NCBI GenBank assembly: GCA_036404255.1
Contig: DASWOP010000191.1
Location: 1-15,161, forward strand
Reading direction: 5' to 3'
DNA from: JARLFX01 sp036404255
GTDB lineage: Bacteria > Acidobacteriota > Terriglobia > Terriglobales > Acidobacteriaceae
Length of the DNA: 15,161 bases
Made by a program: the position numbers and the translations under genes. Positions 5,526 through 11,426 of this stretch are shown one piece after another (the stretch's first letter is position 1; each line of letters begins with the position of its first letter). A model generated the notes under the pieces. The model was given only the letters and a program-made list of their open reading frames with translations. It had not been told where the DNA came from and searched no databases.

Positions 5526-6302
5526 ATGCGTGTAGCGAGTGCGATTGTGCTGGGTGGGCTGCTGGTCTGCGTGGGGTGCAAGACGGACCAGGCGGCGCGG
5601 CAGACTGAAAATATGGGCAAGGTGCAAACGCCTGCACTCGCTGCGCTGGATCCGGCCATGACGGGTTCGCTCAAGGGGAACATTACGTTTCAGGGGAAGG
5701 CGCCGGAGCGCGTGCGCATCGACATGGTGGCCGACCCCGGTTGCACCAAGGGCGGCGGGGAGAATGACGCCGAGCAGTATGTAGTGGGCAAAAAAGGCGC
5801 GCTGGCGAATGTGTACGTCTACGTGAAGAGCGGGCTGCCGACCAATGTGAGGTTTCCTGCGAAGACGGACGTAGTGGTGGTGGACCAGAAGCATTGCCGC
5901 TTTGAGCCCCACGTGGTGGCGGTGCAGGTGGGCGAGCCCGTGGAGTTCCGCAACTCCGATCCGACGATGCACAACGTACATACCCTGCCCAAGACGGTGG
6001 GCAATTCTGCTACTGATTTATCAGAGGCGCCCATGAGCCAGCCGCAGCGGCAGAGCTATTCGCAGCCGGAGGAGATGCTGCCGGTGGGCTGCAACAACCA
6101 TCCGTGGATGAGCGCGTTTATCAACGTGAGCGCGACGCCGTTTTTTGCGGTGACGGACGCGAAGGGCCGGTTTGAGATTCGCGGGCTGCCGCCGGGCGTC
6201 TATACGATCGCGGCGGTGCATGAAAAGATGGGCGAGCAGACGCGGCAGGTGACAATTTCCACGCAGGTGACGAGCCAGGCGAACTTTACCTATCCGCAAT
6301 AG
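5526..6302 (+). CDS. Cupredoxin-like lipoprotein with a C-terminal carboxypeptidase-regulatory-like domain
   Basis: 258 aa. The start at 5526 is chosen for GGAGG (5513-5517) 8 nt upstream. A hydrophobic leader ends in VCVGC; C18 is the probable lipidation site, though the -3 residue is Cys rather than Leu. Residues about 45-120 are a strand-rich N-terminal part. A cupredoxin-like segment follows, with VVAVQVGEPVEFRNSDPTMHNVH (130-152) and CNNHPWM (189-195). H149 or H152, C189, H192 and M195 fit the ligand order of a type 1 copper site. Cysteines 73 and 124 may pair. A carboxypeptidase-regulatory-like domain covers about 203-256 (FFAVTDAKGRFEIRGLPPGVYTI). Likely exported electron carrier or copper protein; partner unknown. 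A small membrane protein follows 62 bp downstream with its own strong ribosome site, probably co-transcribed. Confidence 0.82.
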   Translation: MRVASAIVLGGLLVCVGCKTDQAARQTENMGKVQTPALAALDPAMTGSLKGNITFQGKAPERVRIDMVADPGCTKGGGENDAEQYVVGKKGALANVYVYVKSGLPTNVRFPAKTDVVVVDQKHCRFEPHVVAVQVGEPVEFRNSDPTMHNVHTLPKTVGNSATDLSEAPMSQPQRQSYSQPEEMLPVGCNNHPWMSAFINVSATPFFAVTDAKGRFEIRGLPPGVYTIAAVHEKMGEQTRQVTISTQVTSQANFTYPQ

Positions 6303-6364
6303 CATCCAAGATTCAGAAGCGCGGGGTTTAGCAGAACACGCGGTTCAGACCAGAGGAGAACGAT

Positions 6365-6673
6365 ATGGATCAAGGATTACAGCCGTTGCTGATTCACGGG
6401 GTACTGCCGTTGTGGTTTTTGATCGTGGCGCTGTTTATTCCGCGGATTGCGCTGTTTGCGGCGTGGCTGCAGGGGAACCTGATCCCTTTTCACCTGTTTG
6501 GGTGGATTCCGCTGGTGCTGGCTGCTATTGTGCCGCGCATCCTGATATTGGTACTGATCTACCGCGATCAGGGGCTTTCCGTGTGGTTCTTGATTCACGC
6601 CATTGTGCTGGTTGCGGTATGGGGCGGCGTGGGCGGAAGACAGGTTCAGAGACGCAGGCGGGACGACTGGTAG
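6365..6673 (+). CDS. Small three-helix membrane protein, unknown function
   Basis: A 102-aa hydrophobic protein with helices near 10-36, 44-66 and 72-90 and a basic C-terminus (RQVQRRRRDDW), which would be cytoplasmic. AGGAG at 6353-6357 is 7 nt before the ATG, supporting the start. There is a weak internal repeat: ALFIPRIALF (22-31) and AAIVPRILIL (53-62), each a proline-arginine pair inside a helix. I do not recognise the family. It lies 62 bp after the cupredoxin-like lipoprotein in the same direction and may form a membrane partner or simply share a transcript. A GGGATTA-type repeat begins 3 nt after the stop. Confidence 0.7.
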   Translation: MDQGLQPLLIHGVLPLWFLIVALFIPRIALFAAWLQGNLIPFHLFGWIPLVLAAIVPRILILVLIYRDQGLSVWFLIHAIVLVAVWGGVGGRQVQRRRRDDW

Positions 6674-6846
6674 AGGCAGGAATTAGGGAATAGGAGACGA
6701 CTTCTGCACCCGTGTGAACTTATGTCCGCTTTTACGGGTCTAAGACGGTGAACTTGACGGAGTAAACGGATCACCACGGGCATTTGTGCAGCGGAGGCTA
6801 TTCGTGAGCGATAGTGCCCTAATTTGAGGAATTGCAGCGATTTCCG

Positions 6847-6922
6847 GGGCTAAAGCCCTCTTTAAGTCTATGCAGCTTGCCGTGCAGGCTAAAGCCTGCA
6901 CTCCCCCGGCTAAAGCCGGGGG
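6847..6922. repeat. Three successive GGC-TAAA-GCC hairpins
   Basis: All three share the loop TAAA with different stem sequences. GGGC/GCCC is at 6847-6858, TGCAGGC/GCCTGCA at 6883-6900 and CCCCCGGC/GCCGGGGG at 6903-6922. The stems are perfect (4, 7 and 8 bp). Conservation of the core with changing but compensating flanks suggests selection on the fold or a shared repeat origin. No T-run follows the last one. Confidence 0.85.
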
Positions 6923-7124
6923 CTTAATCCCAAAAAAATAAGACAGGACGCTGCCCTCGCCGGGGCCAATCGCAAAAGCTAAATAGGACACTGCCCTCGC
7001 TGGGGGATAATCTCAAAAGCCAAACAGGGCACTACTCTGGCTGGGGGCTCATATCCCAAAAGGCAAGACAGGGCACTACCTGGCCGGGGCTTAATCCCAA
7101 AAGCAAGACAGAACACTACACTGG
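6917..7124 (+). repeat. Tandem array, five imperfect 40-43 bp units
   Basis: Units are at 6917-6959, 6960-6999, 7000-7040, 7041-7083 and 7084-7124. Each reads approximately C(C/T)GGGG(G)CTTAATCCC, then AAAAGCAAGACAGG, then (G)CACTACCCTGG. The AAAAGC-AA-ACAGG core and the (G)CACT..CTGG end are best kept. Units are contiguous, without spacers. The first unit overlaps the right arm of the hairpin ending at 6922. Confidence 0.85.
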
Positions 7125-7278
7125 TGGCGCAATGGGTAGGGGTTTCGCGATATCCTAGTTAAGTCGTGAAATTCTCGCAGAATGCGCCGATGGTGCAGGC
7201 GGCAGACTTTTCCCGAACATCTTGAAGATGCGCGGCTATGCGGCGAACGCATAGCTGGGCGGGCAGGAATTGATCAAA

Positions 7279-8382
7279 ATGGAACGACGCAAAGTAGGCA
7301 TTCTGGGCGCGACCGGCATGGTCGGTCAGCGCTTTATCCAACTGATGCACAACCACCCGTGGTTTGAGATTACCTGGCTGGCAGCGAGCGATCGCTCCGC
7401 AGGCAAGACCTACGGCGAGGCGACGCGCTGGAAGCTGGACACGCCGATGCCGGCGAAGATTGCCGCGATGACGGTTTCGCCCAACACGCCGGAGGGCGCG
7501 GGCGACGATCTGCCTTCGATTATCTTTGCGGCGCTGGATGCCGATATTGCCCGCGAGCTGGAGCCGAAGTTTGCCGCGGCGGGCTGTGCCGTGATCTCGA
7601 ATTCGAGTGCGTTCCGCATGGTGGCCGATGTGCCGCTGGTGATTCCGGAGGTGAACGCAGACCACTTTGCGCTCATCGAGCAACAGAGCTGGCGGAAGAC
7701 AAGCGGCGGATACATTGTGACCAATCCGAACTGTTCGGCCATTGGGCTGGTGCTGGCGCTGAAGCCGCTGGAAGAGCGCTTCGGCATTGAATCGCTGTTC
7801 GTGAGCACGATGCAGGCGGTAAGCGGCGCGGGGTATCCGGGCGTGGCTTCGCTGGACATTATGGGCAACGTGGTTCCGTTCATCAAGAACGAAGAAGAGA
7901 AGATGGAAGAGGAAGTCGGCAAGCTGCTGGGGACGTTTACCGGCGCAAGCATTGAGATGCTGCCGGCGAAGGTGAGCGCGCATTGCAATCGCGTGGCGGT
8001 AGAAGACGGCCACACCGAGTGTGTGAGCATCAAGCTGAAGAAAAAGGCGACACGGGAAGAGATTCTGGCGGCGTGGGAGGAGTTTCAACCACTGGCCGGA
8101 ACGGGCCGCAATGGCCTGCATCTGCCGACGGCTCCGCTGCATCCGGTGGAGTATGAGACGGCGCCGGATCGTCCGCAGCCGCGGCTGGACCGCATGCGCG
8201 GACAGGGCATGGCTTCGACGGTAGGCCGCCTGCGCGAGTGCCCGCTGCTGGATTGGAAGTTTGTGGTGCTGTCGCACAACACCATTCGCGGAGCCGCCGG
8301 AGCGGCGCTGCTGAACGCAGAGGTGCTGGCCATGCTGGGTAAGCTGGACAAGCTGCGGGTGGGGCAGGCGGTGACAGCGTGA
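7279..8382 (+). CDS. asd: Aspartate-semialdehyde dehydrogenase (archaeal/fungal-type)
   Basis: A 367-aa cytoplasmic enzyme that reduces aspartyl phosphate with NADPH to aspartate semialdehyde. The N-terminal GILGATGMVGQRF (7-19) is the nucleotide-binding loop. NPNCSAIGL (149-157) carries the catalytic cysteine C152, followed by MQAVSGAGYPG (178-188). DGHTE (243-247) carries the probable catalytic histidine H245. Length and motif wording fit the archaeal/yeast branch (TIGR00978 type) rather than the E. coli Asd. The ATG at 7279 is chosen over the TTG at 7270 because AGGAA at 7265-7269 is 9 nt before it. The stop overlaps the lysC start by 4 bp (GTGA), so the two are an operon with likely translational coupling. 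The product feeds DapA and the threonine/methionine branch. Confidence 0.95.
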   Translation: MERRKVGILGATGMVGQRFIQLMHNHPWFEITWLAASDRSAGKTYGEATRWKLDTPMPAKIAAMTVSPNTPEGAGDDLPSIIFAALDADIARELEPKFAAAGCAVISNSSAFRMVADVPLVIPEVNADHFALIEQQSWRKTSGGYIVTNPNCSAIGLVLALKPLEERFGIESLFVSTMQAVSGAGYPGVASLDIMGNVVPFIKNEEEKMEEEVGKLLGTFTGASIEMLPAKVSAHCNRVAVEDGHTECVSIKLKKKATREEILAAWEEFQPLAGTGRNGLHLPTAPLHPVEYETAPDRPQPRLDRMRGQGMASTVGRLRECPLLDWKFVVLSHNTIRGAAGAALLNAEVLAMLGKLDKLRVGQAVTA

Positions 8383-9806
8383 GCGAAGGCATGCGTACGA
8401 AGCTAGTGGTGATGAAGTTTGGCGGAACGTCAGTTGAAGATGCGGTGGCGATCGAACGTACCGCATCGATTGTGCGTGGACGCCGTGACAAGGGGCTGAA
8501 TGCCGTGGTGGTTGTATCTGCCATGAGCAAGGTGACCGATGCGCTGCTGACGGCTGCAGCGGCGGCGGGCACGGGCAATCGCAAGGCGGCGCTGGACATC
8601 AGCACCGGTCTGCGGGCGCGGCATATTGCGACGGCAAAAGAACTGCTGGAAGAGCCGGCGTTCCGCGAGATGCATCTGCTGATCGATGCAGAGTTCGATT
8701 CACTGGACGATCTGCTGCGCGGTATTGCGGCGGTGGGTGAACTGACTCCGCGGACCAGCGACCTGGTGCAGAGCTTCGGCGAGCGGCTTTCGAGCCGCAT
8801 TGTGGCGGCGGCATTTGCGCAGCGTGGTTTGCAGGGCGTGCATGTGGATGCGCGCGACGTGATCATTACGGACAAGCAGCACGGCAAGGCCGTTCCGCAG
8901 CCGGAGCATATTGAGGCTCGGCTAACGGAACTGGTGCTGCCGATGGTGGAGGCAGGACAGACGCCGGTGATGGGCGGTTTTATCGGGTCTACGCTGGAAG
9001 GCGTGACCACGACGCTGGGCCGCGGCGGCAGCGATTTTTCTGCTGCGCTGGTTGGCGGCGGGCTGTACGCGGGCGCGATCGAGATCTGGACGGACGTGAA
9101 CGGCATTATGACGACCGATCCGCGGATCGTTCCGGAGGCGTTGCGCGTGCGCAGCATCAGCTTTGAAGAGGCGGCGGAGCTGGCCTACTTTGGCGCGAAG
9201 GTGCTGCATCCGGCGACCATTGCACCGGCGGTGGACAAGGACATTCCGGTATGGGTACTAAATTCGCGCAATGCGGCGAATGAGGGAACAAAAATTACGG
9301 CGCGACAGTTGCCGTGCCGCAGCCCGTTCAAGTGCATCGCAGCAAAGCGCAAGCAGACGATCATCGACATCGTTTCCAGCCGCATGCTGAAGGCGCATGG
9401 TTATCTGGCGGCAGTGTTTGAGATCCTGGACCGGCATCACGTGGTGATCGATATGGTCTCCACCAGTGAGGTGAGCATTTCGCTGAGCGTGGATTCGCAC
9501 TATAACCTGGCCCCGATCGTCGAAGACCTGAAAGAGATTGCGACGGTAAAGCTGGACCGCGACAAGGCGCTGATCTGCCTGGTGGGTGAAGATATTCGCG
9601 GGCGCAGCGGTATGGCGGCGCAGGTATTCAACGCGGTGAAACACATCAACATGCGGATGATCTCGCAGGGTGCAAGCGAGATCAACATGAGCTTCATGAT
9701 CGATGAGAAGAACGTGGAAGAGGCTGTTCGCTCGCTGCACAAGGTCTTCTTCGCTGATCCCGATCCGGCGGTCTTTGATGTGGAAGCGCTGGCGGCGAAG
9801 GCGTAG
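8379..9806 (+). CDS. lysC: Aspartate kinase, monofunctional LysC type
   Basis: 475 aa. It phosphorylates aspartate, the entry step to lysine, diaminopimelate, threonine and methionine. Kinase motifs are KFGGTSVED (13-21), SFGERLS (132-138), GGFIGST..TTLGRGGSD (199-219), TDVNGIMTTDPR (238-249) and FEEAAELAYFGAKVLHP (262-278). The C-terminal part from about 320 has two ACT-type regulatory segments. The first reads SSRMLKAHGYLAAVFEIL and STSEVSISLS (361-370), close to the lysine-sensitive class; the second includes MISQGASEINMSF (427-439). No homoserine dehydrogenase domain is attached. GTG at 8379 overlaps the asd stop; an in-frame ATG at 8391 is an alternative. Substrate order puts LysC before Asd although the gene is second. 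Feedback by lysine is inferred from the class, not seen. Confidence 0.95.
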   Translation: MSEGMRTKLVVMKFGGTSVEDAVAIERTASIVRGRRDKGLNAVVVVSAMSKVTDALLTAAAAAGTGNRKAALDISTGLRARHIATAKELLEEPAFREMHLLIDAEFDSLDDLLRGIAAVGELTPRTSDLVQSFGERLSSRIVAAAFAQRGLQGVHVDARDVIITDKQHGKAVPQPEHIEARLTELVLPMVEAGQTPVMGGFIGSTLEGVTTTLGRGGSDFSAALVGGGLYAGAIEIWTDVNGIMTTDPRIVPEALRVRSISFEEAAELAYFGAKVLHPATIAPAVDKDIPVWVLNSRNAANEGTKITARQLPCRSPFKCIAAKRKQTIIDIVSSRMLKAHGYLAAVFEILDRHHVVIDMVSTSEVSISLSVDSHYNLAPIVEDLKEIATVKLDRDKALICLVGEDIRGRSGMAAQVFNAVKHINMRMISQGASEINMSFMIDEKNVEEAVRSLHKVFFADPDPAVFDVEALAAKA

Positions 9807-9846
9807 AGCATTTCTACTGTTGCTGTAATGATTTGTGGAAGCACTT

Positions 9847-9884
9847 AAAAGCAGATTCCGCGCGCTGCGCTTCGGAATGACAAA
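9847..9884. repeat. Dispersed palindromic repeat, GCAGATTCCG..CGGAATGACAA family (copy 2)
   Basis: AAAAGCAGATTCCG, a GC-rich core, then CGGAATGACAAA. The arms ATTCCG (9855-9860) and CGGAAT (9873-9878) pair. Outer sequence is the same as the copy at 1347-1383, but the core differs and is not itself a perfect palindrome. It lies between lysC and dapB. Confidence 0.8.
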
Positions 9885-9941
9885 TAAAGGGGGGGTAGTG
9901 GACCTCTACGCCAACAGGAATTTGCTTTAAGGGAGTAAGCA

Positions 9942-10670
9942 ATGCGGGTACTGGTTCTTGGGCAGGGCAAGACGGGCAAGCTGGTGGCCGAGGTCGCGGC
10001 TGAGCATGGCCACGGCGTGGACGTGCTGGATGAAAAAGAAAATACCAACGCGACAGCGCTGACTCCGCCGTTTCTCTCGGGCTTTGATGTGGTGATCGAT
10101 TTCACGACGCCGGAGGCTGTGGTGCAGAATCTGCGAGCGTGCCTGGCGACGGGTGCGAAGGTAGTAGTAGGCACTACGGGCTGGTATGGCAAGCTGCAGG
10201 AGATGCGCCAGATGGCTGAGCGCAAGAATGCGGGGCTGCTCTATGGTACGAATTTTTCTATCGGCGTGCAGGTGACGATGGAGCTGGTGAAGCGGATGGG
10301 CGAGGCGCTGAAGGGCGCTGGGTACACGTATTCGCTGACCGAGACGCACCATACTTCGAAGCTGGATGCTCCGTCTGGCACGGCGCTGACGATGCAGCAG
10401 GCACTGGCAGAGGTGGATGCTGATGGTGCGAAGTTTGAGATCGTGGCACACCGCGTGGGTGATGCGAACGGACTGCATATGCTGGAGGCGAAGTCGGACG
10501 CGGATCGCATTGTGCTGACGCATGAGGCGTTTTCGCGCCGCGGATTTGCCGAGGGTGCGGTGCGCGCGGCAGAGTGGCTGAGCACGCGGACGGGATGCTA
10601 CGACTTCCGCGACGTGTATACGGAGTGCTTTGGCGCGGAGAAGAAGCCGTTGCCGGCATCGGCAAAGTAG
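9942..10670 (+). CDS. dapB: 4-hydroxy-tetrahydrodipicolinate reductase
   Basis: 242 aa, slightly short but complete. It reduces the DapA product with NAD(P)H to tetrahydrodipicolinate. VLGQGKTGKLV (5-15) is the nucleotide-binding loop, in a shortened form of the usual GxxGxxG. DFTTPEAV (53-60), VVGTTGW (75-81) and NFSIGVQ (104-110) are family motifs. ETHHTSKLDAPSGTA (134-148) carries the catalytic His136 and Lys140 and the substrate-binding SGT. GFAEGAVRAAEWL (201-213) and TGCYDFRDVY (217-226) close the protein. GGGAG lies just before the ATG. It is 135 bp after lysC with a palindromic repeat between, so co-transcription with asd-lysC is possible but not certain. The end is followed by a repeat-containing spacer and no clear terminator. 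Confidence 0.95.
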   Translation: MRVLVLGQGKTGKLVAEVAAEHGHGVDVLDEKENTNATALTPPFLSGFDVVIDFTTPEAVVQNLRACLATGAKVVVGTTGWYGKLQEMRQMAERKNAGLLYGTNFSIGVQVTMELVKRMGEALKGAGYTYSLTETHHTSKLDAPSGTALTMQQALAEVDADGAKFEIVAHRVGDANGLHMLEAKSDADRIVLTHEAFSRRGFAEGAVRAAEWLSTRTGCYDFRDVYTECFGAEKKPLPASAK

Positions 10671-10701
10671 GCGGCATCATCTCCAGTAGGGTGCTGCGCG
10701 G

Positions 10702-10776
10702 ACCCTTCGACTTCGCTCAGGGCAGGCTCCGAATCGCTTCGCGTGGTGCGCGGGTTTTCAAACATTCCTTCGAAGG
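10702..10776. repeat. Palindromic repeats between dapB and the 86-aa gene
   Basis: CCCTTCGACTTCGCTCAGGG at about 10703-10722 has arms CCCT/AGGG and is a repeat type met in many bacterial genomes. A perfect 10-bp palindrome, CCTTCGAAGG, lies at 10767-10776. Neither is followed by a T-run strong enough to call a terminator, although TTTT follows the second. Confidence 0.6.
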
Positions 10777-10836
10777 TTTTGGTGAGCAACAGCATTTGTA
10801 GCAACCCGCATTCTCCGGCGGGCGAGTGGAGATGGA

Positions 10837-11097
10837 ATGGCTTTTGAAGCAGAGGTAACGGAGATATACGAGTCGGTCAAGGGTGGCTGCGGGTCACTAT
10901 GGCAGATTGTGCTGGACCGGACGGAGTTTAGCGCGGGCGATAGCGGCGTGCTGCGGGCAACGGCTCGCAGCGGAACGGAGCTTGAGGTGCCGGTGCTGAA
11001 GGTGGAGACGGATGCAGCGGGCGTGGTATGGCATTTTGTGCGCAAGCCGCTGGCGGCAGGAACGCAGGTTCGCGGAGAAGTGTCGCCGCGTGATTGA
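10837..11097 (+). CDS. Small conserved-looking hypothetical protein, 86 aa
   Basis: 86 aa, MAFEAEVTEIYES..., with no signal peptide or membrane segment. Predicted mostly strand: VTEIY, WQIVLDRTEF, SGVLRATARSGTELEVPVLKVETD, VVWHFVRKPL, GTQVRGEVSPRD. It ends with a charged PRD. GGAG at 10828-10831 lies 5 nt before the ATG, and codon use (G-ending, GCG, CTG, GTG) matches the real plus-strand genes, so it is probably translated. I do not recognise the family. It lies between dapB and tRNA-Ala. The proposed tRNA -35 (11094-11099) overlaps its last codon and stop. Confidence 0.6.
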   Translation: MAFEAEVTEIYESVKGGCGSLWQIVLDRTEFSAGDSGVLRATARSGTELEVPVLKVETDAAGVVWHFVRKPLAAGTQVRGEVSPRD

Positions 11098-11122
11098 GGA
11101 TTCGGCACAGTGCTGGTAAACT
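11094..11122 (+). promoter_or_regulatory. Promoter of tRNA-Ala
   Basis: TTGAGG (11094-11099), a 17-bp spacer and TAAACT (11117-11122) preceded by TGG, so also an extended -10. Transcription would begin near 11129, giving about a 45-nt 5' leader before the tRNA. The -35 overlaps the stop codon of the 86-aa gene. This is the best promoter in the window and gives the -10 form used to judge the others. Confidence 0.65.
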
Positions 11123-11173
11123 GAAGATCGTCATCGAGAGAGCCGTGCGAAAGCATGCAGCGCTCGGACCGAT

Positions 11174-11249
11174 GGGGCTATAGCTCAGCTGGGAGAGCGC
11201 ACCGTTCGCAACGGTGAGGTCGACGGTTCGATCCCGTCTAGCTCCACCA
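11174..11249 (+). tRNA. tRNA-Ala (anticodon CGC)
   Basis: A 76-nt cloverleaf. The acceptor GGGGCTA (11174-11180) pairs with TAGCTCC (11239-11245), with G3:U70, the alanine identity pair. D stem GCTC/GAGC (11183-11186, 11195-11198). Anticodon stem CACCG/CGGTG with loop TTCGCAA and anticodon CGC at 11207-11209, reading GCG. T stem GACGG/CCGTC with loop TTCGATC. Discriminator A and an encoded CCA end at 11249. Confidence 0.97.
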
Positions 11250-11285
11250 ATTACACATCCAACAGATGCCAGATTGAACGTAAGC

Positions 11286-11308
11286 GCCAGCGTAGACGCC
11301 GGCTTTTT
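11286..11308 (+). terminator. Intrinsic terminator after tRNA-Ala
   Basis: GCCAGCG (11286-11292) pairs with CGCCGGC (11297-11303), with one A-C mismatch and loop TAGA, followed by TTTTT (11304-11308). Placed 36 bp after the tRNA end, it would stop the tRNA transcript before hflX. Confidence 0.6.
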
Positions 11309-11389
11309 CTGGGATGCCAGGATTCCCGGAGCGTCAGAGCGTGGCCGAAAGTAATGTGTGGGGACGCTGGGCATTCAGTATCATTAGGC

Positions 11390-11411
11390 GAGCCGGTTGG
11401 AAATCCGGCTC
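11390..11411 (+). promoter_or_regulatory. Hairpin just upstream of hflX
   Basis: GAGCCGG (11390-11396) and CCGGCTC (11405-11411) form a perfect 7-bp stem with loop TTGGAAAT. It ends 15 nt before the proposed TTG start. It lacks a T-run, so it may be a 5' leader structure rather than a terminator. Confidence 0.45.
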
Positions 11412-11426
11412 TGAATTGAGACAACG

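Larger units (their letters stand above)
6674..7278 (+). other. Non-coding 605-bp interval upstream of asd
   Basis: No credible gene on either strand. It contains a GGGATTA-type repeat (6676-6694), three hairpins with TAAA loops (6847-6922), a tandem array of five 40-43 bp units (6917-7124), and about 150 bp leading to the asd start. No known riboswitch fold, including the lysine riboswitch, could be recognised by eye. Confidence 0.75.

Noticed and set aside
6917..7124. CRISPR array
   Set aside because: The units are directly joined with no spacers, the copies are diverged, and no cas gene is present.
7125..7278. Lysine riboswitch before asd-lysC
   Set aside because: The expected conserved core segments and pairing could not be found by eye in the 154 bp before the start. 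A covariance search would settle it.
7159..8466. 435-codon minus-strand open frame over asd
   Set aside because: Shadow of asd; Arg/His/Gln-rich translation with no motifs, while asd has full family motifs.
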